Shown here piece by piece: positions 49,758-58,780 of a stretch of DNA of 64,000 nucleotides. Source of the DNA: Acetobacter peroxydans (GTDB lineage Bacteria; Pseudomonadota; Alphaproteobacteria; Acetobacterales; Acetobacteraceae); NCBI RefSeq assembly GCF_006539345.1, contig NZ_BJMV01000003.1, positions 162,652-226,651 on the forward strand. The letters run 5' to 3'. The position numbers were made by a program, and so were the translations under genes. Below the pieces are notes generated by a model. It saw only the letters and a program-made list of their open reading frames with translations. It had not been told where the DNA came from and did no database searches. Every line of letters starts with the position of its first letter. Within the stretch, counting starts at the first letter, position 1.

Positions 49758-52475
49758 TCAAGGGGCGCGAGGTGGCAGCCGTTCAAGAAATGCCCGCATT
49801 CCCTCGGGAGCCGTAGCTGGCGAAGCAGCCAATGTTGCCAGCCAGTCTGCCACGGCCACGTGCGTACGCCGGGTCAGCTCGGCCGTTTGCGCGATCTGCT
49901 CTTCCGCCTGACGGGCTTCATGACGAGCACCCGTTGAAGCCCGGCTTGCGGAATCAGCCATAAGAGCCGCCCCGATCGCCGGATCGGCTGACTGGGCAGC
50001 CACTGCGGGCAGCAGCACGGCCTGACCACCGGGGGTCAGCCGCTGACGTATGACCGCCTGTCGAGCCAGCACGATACGCCACACGGCCTCCGGCTGCTCG
50101 CTCTCCCGCGCAAGTTGAGCCAGCGCCCGCACAATCCGCCCGTTGGGAATACTGCCATCCGTGGCAAGCGTAGCCGCGCGTACGACCTGCTCAGGGTCAT
50201 GCGTGCGGGCCAGCGCTGCAAACAGGCGCAACCTGCCCTCCGTGTCCGGTGCCTGACGTAACAGGCGAACCAGCACGTCAAAATCAGCACTGGAGCCGTA
50301 CTGCCCGGCAATACCGGCCACCGGCCCGACAAGGGCGGACGGCAGGGAGGCGGGGTGCCGCTGCCAAGCATCAAACCGCTTCAGCCCTTCAGCAATCACA
50401 TTCGGATCGTTCAGGGTGGCGAGCGCAGAGATGATCTGTGGCCTGAGCATAGACTCGGGCAGCGCCTCGCCCTTGTTTTCCTCCCAGCCCAGTCGGGCAA
50501 AGGCAGGTGCCAGGACACTGCGCGCAAAAGCCCGAAACGCCGCGCGCGAAGGTGTGTCACGCTCCATCCGGTCGATCTGCAGGAGATGGGTCAAAGCCTC
50601 CTGCCAGACGGCTGTACTGCGCTCACCCGTGACGGGCAGAACAGCCAGGAAAGACAGATACTCCGACAAAGGCGCGCGGCCAGCCTCAAACAGGGCAAAC
50701 TGATCGCCCAGCACATTGGCCCGCTCAGCAGCCCCCAGCCGCGCAAAGCCGGTGCGCAGAGCCGCCAGACCTGACGCATCATACTGCGCACGGTAATAAC
50801 CGTTTTCTCCAGCATTGACCGTAATCGCCTGCCTGCAACCGGGAAAGGAAAGAGAAACCGGCTCCTTGCCCAGCACCGCCCTGCGTAAAGGCAGGCCCGG
50901 CCCCCCGGCCACCACCGGCACCTGCCAGACCAGCGGCTGGGGAAAAGGATCATGAATCGTGAACCGCTCCTGCCGCAATGTCAGCACGCTGCGCCCCGCC
51001 ACGCAGCGGCGCGCCACCTGCACAAGCGGAATACCCGGCTGCTCGGTGAACGTCCGGGCTACAGCCCCGACATTTCGTCCCGATACGGCGGAAAGCGCGC
51101 TCCACAAATCCTCACTGGTGGCGTTGCCATAGGCGTGGGCCTTCATGTAGCGCCGCATACCCGCGCGGAATGTGTCCTGGCCCAGCCAGCTTTCCAGCAT
51201 CCGGATCACCTGCGATCCCTTCTGGTAGCTGATGCTGTCAAAGGCGGAACTGGCCTCGCTGATATCATGAATGGGGTGCTGAATAGGGTGCGTGGTGGGT
51301 AGGGCATCCTGCGCCATCGCGCGTTCGCGGTCTTCATGCTGGCGGGGCCAGATTTCCCATGTGGGATTGAACCGGTCCAGCGCATGGGTTTCCATCCATG
51401 TCGCGAACCCCTCGTTCAGCCACAGGTCATTCCACCAGGCCATGGTCACCAGATCGCCCGACCATTGATGCGCCATTTCATGCGCCACAACCAGAAACAC
51501 CCTCTCCTTGGTGGCTGGTGCGCTGTGCTCCGGGTTATAAAGCACGGCATCATCTATAAAGGTGATTGCTCCCCAGTTTTCCATTGCTCCCGCCTCGTAA
51601 TTGCCGGGGATAGCAATCATGTCGAGCTTGGGAAGAGGATAGCGCACACCAAAATAACTGTTGTAATAAGGCAGTATCCTGACAGCCGACTGCGTGGCGT
51701 AGGTGCCGTCCGCCTCCTGCCCAGCCGGAGCGTAAGTTCTGACCGGTGTGCCGTCGGCCCGTCCCCCGGAAGACGCCAGACGCCCCGCCACCAGTGCAAG
51801 CAGATAAGTAGACATGCGTGGCGTAGTCTGGAACGTGGTGCGCCGCAGGCCCTCCCCGGCGGGAACTGCTGTTGCCACCGGCATGTTGCTCAGAGGCACA
51901 AGATCCTCCGGCAGGGTCACGCTCAGCGTAAAGCGAGCCTTGAACGAGGGCTCGTCCCAACCGGGGAACATCCGCCGGGCATCCGCCACCTCGAACTGTG
52001 TCACCAGCATACGCGTGCGCTGGCCCGCATGGTCGGTGTAGTCGTTATAGTAAATCCCGTTGGGTGTCTGAAGAATGGGGCCGGTGTAGTCCACGACCAG
52101 CGTATGCTCGCCTGGCTTCAGTGGTTGGGGGAGCTGAAATGTGGCGGTCTGCCTCGTCTCATCCTGCGTAACGCGGGCGGCAATGCCATCGACCGTAGCG
52201 GCAGCCAGCTTCAGCCCGGCCTGATTGAGCACAAGCGTATCCGTCGGAGCGGCCAGCATGATCCGCACGCTTTCATGCCCACGCAGGTTCAGCGTTTTCA
52301 GATCAGGTGTTAGGTCAATCGTATAAACGAGAGGGGCGACAGTCTTCGGCAACTGCCCCGGTGTTGCATTCGACACAAAATGTGTACCAGCCCGAGCCGA
52401 CACGGCCGACTGAGCCGGCAGAACACTGCCGACGACCGCCAGCCACACCACCATACCCTGACAGGATTTTACCAA
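49758..52475 (-). CDS. secreted M1-family zinc aminopeptidase
   Basis: Removes N-terminal residues from peptides. The 905-residue precursor has a signal peptide (VVWLAVVGSVLPAQSAVSA), an N-terminal saddle domain, the exopeptidase motif GAMENWGAITF, and the zinc site HEMAHQWSGDLVTMAWWNDL with the downstream Glu in LNEGFATWME. A long helical C-terminal domain completes the aminopeptidase N-like fold. I choose TTG at 52475, because AAGGAG lies seven bases upstream; ATG at 52454 and GTG at 52496 lack this. The start choice shifts the signal peptide slightly and does not change the mature enzyme. Confidence 0.94.
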   Translation of the reverse strand: MVKSCQGMVVWLAVVGSVLPAQSAVSARAGTHFVSNATPGQLPKTVAPLVYTIDLTPDLKTLNLRGHESVRIMLAAPTDTLVLNQAGLKLAAATVDGIAARVTQDETRQTATFQLPQPLKPGEHTLVVDYTGPILQTPNGIYYNDYTDHAGQRTRMLVTQFEVADARRMFPGWDEPSFKARFTLSVTLPEDLVPLSNMPVATAVPAGEGLRRTTFQTTPRMSTYLLALVAGRLASSGGRADGTPVRTYAPAGQEADGTYATQSAVRILPYYNSYFGVRYPLPKLDMIAIPGNYEAGAMENWGAITFIDDAVLYNPEHSAPATKERVFLVVAHEMAHQWSGDLVTMAWWNDLWLNEGFATWMETHALDRFNPTWEIWPRQHEDRERAMAQDALPTTHPIQHPIHDISEASSAFDSISYQKGSQVIRMLESWLGQDTFRAGMRRYMKAHAYGNATSEDLWSALSAVSGRNVGAVARTFTEQPGIPLVQVARRCVAGRSVLTLRQERFTIHDPFPQPLVWQVPVVAGGPGLPLRRAVLGKEPVSLSFPGCRQAITVNAGENGYYRAQYDASGLAALRTGFARLGAAERANVLGDQFALFEAGRAPLSEYLSFLAVLPVTGERSTAVWQEALTHLLQIDRMERDTPSRAAFRAFARSVLAPAFARLGWEENKGEALPESMLRPQIISALATLNDPNVIAEGLKRFDAWQRHPASLPSALVGPVAGIAGQYGSSADFDVLVRLLRQAPDTEGRLRLFAALARTHDPEQVVRAATLATDGSIPNGRIVRALAQLARESEQPEAVWRIVLARQAVIRQRLTPGGQAVLLPAVAAQSADPAIGAALMADSASRASTGARHEARQAEEQIAQTAELTRRTHVAVADWLATLAASPATAPEGMRAFLERLPPRAP

Positions 52476-52704
52476 ACTGCCGCTCCTTGCTGCCACCCTC
52501 GCAGGCTATTCCCCGCAGGCACTAAACATTCCGCGCCGGCCGTTCCGGAAGTTGCGACCCTGCTATTAACAATAAATTCACACCATCAGACGATGACGGG
52601 GCCGATCATTTTCTTTTATGAATACCAGACTCTTGCCAGAACCGGAACGTCTTCATGCGTCGCCGGTTCGCGCTCGCGCGCACTCCGTGTCTCCTGAGGT
52701 AACA

Positions 52705-54765
52705 ATGTGCGACCGCACCACCCAGTACCGCATGAAAGACATTGCCCTGCCAGCCGCCCCCATTTCACCTGAGGAGAGCGGCGCACACGTACTGGCCCTG
52801 TTCAACGACACGCCCACCCTTTCGCAAATTCCCGTGGTAGATGCGCACAACAGGCCAATCGGCCTTATCGGTCGTTGGGATTTTCTGCTCAAGGTGGGCA
52901 ACCGCTTCGGCTATGAACTGTTCGCCAACCGGCCTGTTGCCCTGCTGATGGATACCGACCCCATTCTTGTGGATCTGAACCACCCGGTTGCGGATTTCGT
53001 CAACAAGAGCCTGCAGGCACAAGCCCTGAACCAGTTAACTGGCTTTATTATTACGAACCACGGCTTCTACCACGGCGTGGGCACAACACTGGGGCTGACC
53101 AAGGCGCTGCATACGCAGGCCATGAACACCATTACAGAACTGAACCAGACCACAACGGAGCTCCGGCAGGCCAACCGCAGCGCCCTGCGCGATAAGCTGT
53201 TCATTTCCAGCATTATCGAAAACATTCCCACCGCCATCCAGGTGCGTGAACTCGAAAGCGGGTCGGTTATCCTGCACAATCGCGCGGCCGAAATCATGGG
53301 GCTCCATATCCACGGGGCACAGGCACCATGCCAGCCCGCACAGGCTTCGGCTGAAAGCGCCAAATCCGAGCAAACGCTATTCGACCATGATGGCAGGGAG
53401 CGCATCCTTTCAAGCCGACGCCTGCTCCTGCGCGATGACATCGACCATGAACGCTGGGAACTGACCGCCACCGACGATGTGACCGAATACCGTGAAACCC
53501 AGAACCGCATCGAACGGCTGGCGCATTACGACAACCTCACCGGCCTGCCAAACCGGAACTTCTTTCACGCGCATATCAAGTCACTGGCTGGGAATCTGAA
53601 AAATCCCTTTCTTCTTCTCTATATCGATCTGGATAATTTCAAGTCTGTAAACGATGTTTACGGCCATGGCGCGGGAGATGAACTGCTCGTACAAGCCGCA
53701 AGCCGCCTGACCGCCTGCTGCCGTGACCACGATTTCGTAGCCCGGCTGGGAGGAGACGAATTCGCCATCATCTGGCCCCTGCACACCATGAGCACGGATA
53801 TCGAACACCGCCTGACAGGGCTGATCAACGACCTGCGCGTGCCGTACCTTGTAGAGGGCAATGAAGCCGCATCCGGCGCGAGCATCGGAGCCGCCTATTT
53901 CCCTCAGCAGGCCACCGATATCAAAACCCTGCTCCAGTATGCCGACATGGCCCTGTATCGTGCCAAGGCCCTTGGCCGGTGCCAGTATAAGGTCTTCGAC
54001 AACGAACTGAGCCGCGCCATACGCGAGCGCGTGGAACTGACCACGGCTCTGGCCCATCTGGCTGAAGGCGAAGGGCTAAGCCTGCATTACCAGCCGATCT
54101 GCTGCCTAAAAAGCGGCCGCATCCGTTCCTATGAAGCGCTCGCCCGCTGGCACCATCCTGAACGAGGGGCCATTCCGCCCAGTCTTTTCATCCGCCTGGC
54201 AGAAGAAACCGGACTGATCCACCAACTCGGAGAACGCATCCTGTGGATGGCGTGCGAACAGGCTGCCCAATGGCCACAGGAAATCGCAGTTTCAGTCAAT
54301 GTCTCACCGGCACAGCTCAAAAACCACAAACTGACCGAGATCATCCGCCAGACACTAAAGGCGACAGGTTTGCCCGCGCACCGTCTGGAACTGGAAATAA
54401 CGGAAAATGTTCTGATTGATAACGTTGAATTCAAAAGCTCCATCCTGAACGATATCCGCGATATCGGATGCAGGATCAGCATCGACGATTTTGGGACCGG
54501 CTATTCATCACTGAGCTATCTGTGGAAATTTCCTTTTGACAAAATCAAGATCGACCGCAGCTTTGTGCAGGGCCTGTCAGACCCCACGGCACGGGAAATC
54601 ATACAGGCCATTGTCAGTATTGCCGCCATCCGCTCAATGATCATCATTGTCGAAGGCGTGGAAACGGAGGAGCAGCTCCAGATCGTAAAAGCCATGGGCT
54701 GTACGCAGGCACAAGGCTACCTCCTCGGCCACCCTGCTCCTGTCGTCCAGCATGAATTCGCATGA
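52705..54765 (+). CDS. CBS-PAS-GGDEF-EAL cyclic-di-GMP enzyme
   Basis: A 686-residue soluble regulator. Residues about 1-140 form a CBS-like pair (SQIPVVDAHNRPIGLIGRWD, ANRPVALLMD); about 160-280 a PAS-like segment (IIENIPTAIQVRELESG); about 300-450 a GGDEF domain with YIDLDNFKSVND and RLGGDEFAII; about 470-680 an EAL domain with YEALARWHHPERG, SVNVSPAQLK, ELEITENVLI, IDDFGTGYSS and IVEGVETEEQ. The catalytic signatures of both enzymatic halves are intact, so it could make and degrade c-di-GMP. Start at 52705 follows GAGG; an earlier in-frame ATG at 52618 lacks one. Confidence 0.9.
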   Translation: MCDRTTQYRMKDIALPAAPISPEESGAHVLALFNDTPTLSQIPVVDAHNRPIGLIGRWDFLLKVGNRFGYELFANRPVALLMDTDPILVDLNHPVADFVNKSLQAQALNQLTGFIITNHGFYHGVGTTLGLTKALHTQAMNTITELNQTTTELRQANRSALRDKLFISSIIENIPTAIQVRELESGSVILHNRAAEIMGLHIHGAQAPCQPAQASAESAKSEQTLFDHDGRERILSSRRLLLRDDIDHERWELTATDDVTEYRETQNRIERLAHYDNLTGLPNRNFFHAHIKSLAGNLKNPFLLLYIDLDNFKSVNDVYGHGAGDELLVQAASRLTACCRDHDFVARLGGDEFAIIWPLHTMSTDIEHRLTGLINDLRVPYLVEGNEAASGASIGAAYFPQQATDIKTLLQYADMALYRAKALGRCQYKVFDNELSRAIRERVELTTALAHLAEGEGLSLHYQPICCLKSGRIRSYEALARWHHPERGAIPPSLFIRLAEETGLIHQLGERILWMACEQAAQWPQEIAVSVNVSPAQLKNHKLTEIIRQTLKATGLPAHRLELEITENVLIDNVEFKSSILNDIRDIGCRISIDDFGTGYSSLSYLWKFPFDKIKIDRSFVQGLSDPTAREIIQAIVSIAAIRSMIIIVEGVETEEQLQIVKAMGCTQAQGYLLGHPAPVVQHEFA

Positions 54766-54788
54766 AAGTGGCCTGCGGGCTTTTCCCG

Positions 54789-55700
54789 TTACACGCCTTC
54801 ACGCAGGGCACCGCCCCACACCCACCAGGCTTCATGGGCATCCGCCAGACGGGCGGCCGCCTGCTCCGCCTCATGCGCACTCGGGAACAGGCCAAAGCAC
54901 GTCGCACCCGAGCCGCTCATACGGGCCATCAGGCATTCCGGCTGTGTGGCAAGATCGCTCAGAACCTTCTCCACCGTCGGGCACAGAACGCAGGCTGGCG
55001 CTTCAAGGCTGTTTTCAAGGGTCTGAAGTGTGTCAGCCAGTTCCCGCGCGCCATCCCAATGCGTGGGCAGTTCCGCTCTGGGCACAAACCCGCCTTCACG
55101 TGCACGGAAAACCGCAGGCGTGGACACGGCCTGTCCGCAATTAACCAGAACAAGACCACATTCCGGCAGGATCGGTGCGGCCCCCAGCACCTCGCCAATA
55201 CCTTCCATTCGCGCGCTGTGACTCAGCAGGCAGACAGGTACATCCGCCCCCAGCCCCTCCGCCAGACGTAGCAGGTTTACCTGCCCGGCCTGTATGTTCC
55301 AGACGCGATCCAGCAGGCGGAGTGCAGCCGCCGCATCTGCCGATCCCCCACCAATACCCGACGCAACCGGCAGGTTTTTTTCCAGCACCAGCGTGCCACC
55401 ACGCACCGTGGCCTGCGGCCCGGCGAGCGTGCGCAGCGCGTTGGCGGCTTTCATCACCAGATTATCAGGGCCTGCCGCGGCCTCATCCAGCACGGCGCCG
55501 AAACGGCCCGCCAGCTTTAACGTGAGCGGCGCATCACCGGGTTCGTAATGCAGTACATCGCCCGCCCCCGCAAACACCACCAGACTGTCCAGGCAGTGAT
55601 AGCCATCCGCCCGGCGACCCGTCACATGCAGATACAGATTGATCTTGGCGGGAGCGGCTTCCACAAAAGCCACACCGCCGGATGAAGCGACGGTTGTCAC
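54789..55700 (-). CDS. ispE: 4-diphosphocytidyl-2-C-methyl-D-erythritol kinase
   Basis: Phosphorylates CDP-methylerythritol in the MEP isoprenoid pathway, which supplies ubiquinone and hopanoid precursors. The 303 residues show the GHMP-kinase fold: PAKINLYLHVTGRRADGYH at the N-terminus, the phosphate-binding LPVASGIGGGSADAAAAL and the C-terminal MSGSGATCFGLF. The ATG overlaps the stop codon of the upstream TPR gene (ATGA), so the two are cotranscribed. Confidence 0.95.
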   Translation of the reverse strand: MTTVASSGGVAFVEAAPAKINLYLHVTGRRADGYHCLDSLVVFAGAGDVLHYEPGDAPLTLKLAGRFGAVLDEAAAGPDNLVMKAANALRTLAGPQATVRGGTLVLEKNLPVASGIGGGSADAAAALRLLDRVWNIQAGQVNLLRLAEGLGADVPVCLLSHSARMEGIGEVLGAAPILPECGLVLVNCGQAVSTPAVFRAREGGFVPRAELPTHWDGARELADTLQTLENSLEAPACVLCPTVEKVLSDLATQPECLMARMSGSGATCFGLFPSAHEAEQAAARLADAHEAWWVWGGALREGV

Positions 55701-57547
55701 GGTGTTTTTTCTCCTTGTTGAGTGCTCTGGTCACCCATTTTCTCATCGGGTTTGACAGGCGGTGCCATATCGGCACGCGCCAGCGCCGCCCGGATCAACC
55801 CTTCATCCGACGGCGTTGGATGCAGGCCCAGCGCCATATTCCACTGATCCACCGCTTCCGTCCTGCGGCCAAGACGCCAGTAAGCCTCACCCAGATGATA
55901 ATTCACTTCAGGATCTTCCGGTATCTGCTCAGCCGCTTTTTCAAGCAGCACCAGACCGCCATCCACATCGCCCTGCTCGACCCGCACCCAGCCTAGACTG
56001 TCCGTAATGGCGGCCTCGTCCGGGGCGAGACGATGCGCCTTGCGCAAAAGCTCTTCTGCCTCAGGGAGGTTTTCATGCCGTTCGGTCATGGAATACCCAA
56101 GAAAGTTCAGCAAGGACGGCTCGTCCGGCGCATAGGCCAGTGCCGCACGCGCATCCGCCCGAGCATGAGGCCAGTCTCCAGCTTCGTAATAAGTTGTGGC
56201 CCGCATGGACAGCAGAGCCCAGTCCACCGAGCCATGCTTACGGTCAAGCTCCATGGCCCGCGTATACGCCGCTATGGCGCCCTGCCAGTCTTTCTTTTCC
56301 AGCAACGCGGCGCCAAGAACCCGCTCCACCTGCGCCTGCCCCGCTGCCTGCTCAGGCGCTTCGCTCGACAGCCTGTGCAACAGGGCAATCCCGTCGTCCA
56401 GCCGCCCCGCAGCAATATCGAACATGCTCAGACGGAACATGGCCACCGGCGCCAGCGGATCATTAGGGGGCACATGCAGCAGGGTTTCCCGTGCGGCTTC
56501 CGGATGGTCTTCCTCGTTCTGGATTTCCGCCAGCATCAGGCGGGCTTCCACCAGAGTCGGGTCCATTTCCAGCGCGAAGCCAAGCATCAGACGGCTGGCT
56601 TCATTGAACTGAAAGGCGCTGGCATTGCGCTGCGCGGCCGCCAGCCGTCCCTGCCCGGCCGGGTCCGCGTGCATTTGCTCACGCCCCTGCTGGTTAAGGA
56701 TAAAGGCGGCCAGAAGGTAGGCGCGCGCAATCCCCTCACGCGCCGAAGTCACCGGGAAAACGCCGATATTTTCCTGCAGACCCGGCCCCGCCAGACTCAG
56801 CAGGGGGTCTGTTCCCTCCAGCGAGCGCAGCAGTTCGCGCGCTTTCTCGCGCTGGCCATGCTGCCACAGCCATGCTGCGCAGGAGCGGGCTGTCAGCACA
56901 TCGGAGCCGGACATGAGCTTCTGCGCCCGAAAGAGCAGTTCCTGCGCCCGGCTTTCCATCCCCCCCGCACGGGCAATCAGCGCAGCGTGCAGGGTATAAA
57001 AAGGTGTCAGCCCCGGAGCATCCTGCGCCAGCAGAGACTTGACCGCCATCCCCGCATGGCCCTGAGCCTGTTCTCCCCACGCCATCAGCAGCGGCATGAT
57101 CAGATGGGTCAGCAGATCGGATTCAGCCTGATGGTAATATCCGAGCGCCTCGGCCCACCGCCCCTGCCGGGCTGCTTCATTACCCAGCGCCAGCACTGAA
57201 ACCTGATTACGGCTGGCAGACTGAGCGTTCACGCGCCGCGCAAGCGCCCCTACATCGGGCGCGCCAGACATGATACCGCGCACCAGCGCCTGACGCAGCA
57301 GTTCGGCATTGCCCGGGTCCGCCGCCAGCGCCTGACGGAAAGCCTGTGCGGCTTCGGCGTCGTCTTCAAATCGCACGGCCACAATAGCGCGCAGGAATGC
57401 CCCCGAATCGATACGCCCTGTTTCCTTCCGGGCTTTTCCCCCATCGTGCGCCGCTCCGGCGGCCAATGCTGGCGTACTCAGCGCCGACGCACAGGATAAA
57501 GAGGCAGACAGCAGAAAAACCGCAGGCAGAATACGACAGAGCAGCAT
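55697..57547 (-). CDS. periplasmic or envelope TPR-repeat protein
   Basis: A 616-residue precursor with a signal peptide (ILPAVFLLSASLSCASALS) and at least nine tetratricopeptide-type repeats, for example in AFRQALAADPGNAELLRQAL, GAIAAYTRAMELDRKHGSVD and the C-terminal AYWRLGRRTEAVDQWNMALG. Such proteins act as scaffolds in the envelope; a specific partner is not evident. Upstream of ispE and overlapping it by four bases. The ATG at 57547 has AAGGGG just upstream; the longer in-frame extension runs into the divergent uracil-DNA glycosylase region. Confidence 0.88.
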   Translation of the reverse strand: MLLCRILPAVFLLSASLSCASALSTPALAAGAAHDGGKARKETGRIDSGAFLRAIVAVRFEDDAEAAQAFRQALAADPGNAELLRQALVRGIMSGAPDVGALARRVNAQSASRNQVSVLALGNEAARQGRWAEALGYYHQAESDLLTHLIMPLLMAWGEQAQGHAGMAVKSLLAQDAPGLTPFYTLHAALIARAGGMESRAQELLFRAQKLMSGSDVLTARSCAAWLWQHGQREKARELLRSLEGTDPLLSLAGPGLQENIGVFPVTSAREGIARAYLLAAFILNQQGREQMHADPAGQGRLAAAQRNASAFQFNEASRLMLGFALEMDPTLVEARLMLAEIQNEEDHPEAARETLLHVPPNDPLAPVAMFRLSMFDIAAGRLDDGIALLHRLSSEAPEQAAGQAQVERVLGAALLEKKDWQGAIAAYTRAMELDRKHGSVDWALLSMRATTYYEAGDWPHARADARAALAYAPDEPSLLNFLGYSMTERHENLPEAEELLRKAHRLAPDEAAITDSLGWVRVEQGDVDGGLVLLEKAAEQIPEDPEVNYHLGEAYWRLGRRTEAVDQWNMALGLHPTPSDEGLIRAALARADMAPPVKPDEKMGDQSTQQGEKTP

Positions 57548-57703
57548 AAGACCCCTTAACAGGCTGGATCGGTGATACCGGGCTGGCCTCTGCAACCGCC
57601 CCACCCCAATGGGGGGAACAACGCGAATGGCTGCTTTATTCTCTACCTCGGCCCGGCCAAACCGCCAAACCGTGTGGCCGCCTGAACAGGTTATGATAAA
57701 GCA

Positions 57704-58567
57704 GTGAGGATGGAAGCCCATCTGTCCCTGCTACGTCTCTATACCGAATGGGGCGTGGATTTCGCCATGGCCGACCTGCCGCGCGCCGCCCGCGCCATGC
57801 AGGAAACGGGCCTGCGACTCCCCCGCACGCACCACCCGGACGGGGCCTCTCCGCCTCCGATGCCGCACCAACCTGCGCCTGCCCGACGCCCGGCACAGGC
57901 AAGCGGGAGCACCGCACGCCCGCACGCCAGCGCCCGCGCACCAGTCGGCGCTCCCGTCCCTATTGGCGATTCCATCGAACAGGCCAGACTAGCCGCAGAA
58001 AAAGCTGACACGATCGAGGCTCTCCTGAGTTCCATGAACAGCTTTGACGGCTGTCCCCTGCGCACCACCGCCACCCATACGGTGCCCCCGCGCGGCCCGC
58101 TACGGGCGCCGGTGCTCTTTATAGGTGACGCGCCGGATGCCGACGAAGACCGGAGCGGCCAGGTTTTCTCAGGCCGCTGCGGCGCCGCACTGGACGAAAT
58201 GCTCGCCCCCCTGCCGCTCGCACGCGACACGCTGGCACTGGCCCCAGCCCTGCCGTGGAGGCCCCCCGGTGGCCGCCCGCCGTCCGATCTGGAACAACGC
58301 CTGTGCCGCCCCTTTCTGGAACGCGCCGTAACGCTGCTCGCGCCCCGCCGTATTGTGCTGTGCGGACGGCTGGCCGCGCACATGCTCCTGGGCCCTGAAA
58401 CCGCACCCCCACGCCGCCAGTGGCTATCCTTTGAACAGCCCGGCCAGCCCGCCCGGCCAGTACTGGCCATGCGCCACCCGCTCCAGTTGCAGGCGAGTGC
58501 CACAGCCCGGCGTGAAATATGGCACGCGCTGATGATGGTGATGCAAAGCCTCCGCACCGAGAGCTGA
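57704..58567 (+). CDS. uracil-DNA glycosylase, family 4/5-like
   Basis: Removes uracil from DNA in base-excision repair. The 287 residues comprise a Pro/Ala/His-rich N-terminal region of about 95 residues and a glycosylase domain with FDGCPLRTTATH, VLFIGDAPDADEDRSGQVFS, PWRPPGGRPPSDLEQRLCRP, RIVLCGRLAAHMLLG and a C-terminal His in AMRHPLQLQ. Pro-Trp instead of Lys-Cys before RPPG is normal in alphaproteobacterial members. Start is GTG at 57704 or ATG at 57710. It is divergent from the TPR gene. Confidence 0.86.
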   Translation: MRMEAHLSLLRLYTEWGVDFAMADLPRAARAMQETGLRLPRTHHPDGASPPPMPHQPAPARRPAQASGSTARPHASARAPVGAPVPIGDSIEQARLAAEKADTIEALLSSMNSFDGCPLRTTATHTVPPRGPLRAPVLFIGDAPDADEDRSGQVFSGRCGAALDEMLAPLPLARDTLALAPALPWRPPGGRPPSDLEQRLCRPFLERAVTLLAPRRIVLCGRLAAHMLLGPETAPPRRQWLSFEQPGQPARPVLAMRHPLQLQASATARREIWHALMMVMQSLRTES

Positions 58568-58780
58568 AAACAGCCATTCTTTGCCGTGCAATAACGTCAC
58601 CACTTCTACAAAGAATTGCCACATTCATTTTCCCAGAATACCTGAGCAAACTAAAGAACTCCCATAATGCCTTCATGACTGTTCCAACCAGCCATGAAAT
58701 GAGTTTTATTCCCCCCTGCTCCGATGCTTACAAACATGAAACTTGCTTTTTGAACGCGAAGCGACTAGACCGCGCCTGCT

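Noticed and set aside
57704..58567. Loss of an iron-sulfur cysteine in the uracil-DNA glycosylase
   Set aside because: The Pro-Trp-Arg-Pro-Pro-Gly form is, as far as I know, usual in alphaproteobacterial members of the family, so it is not an anomaly.
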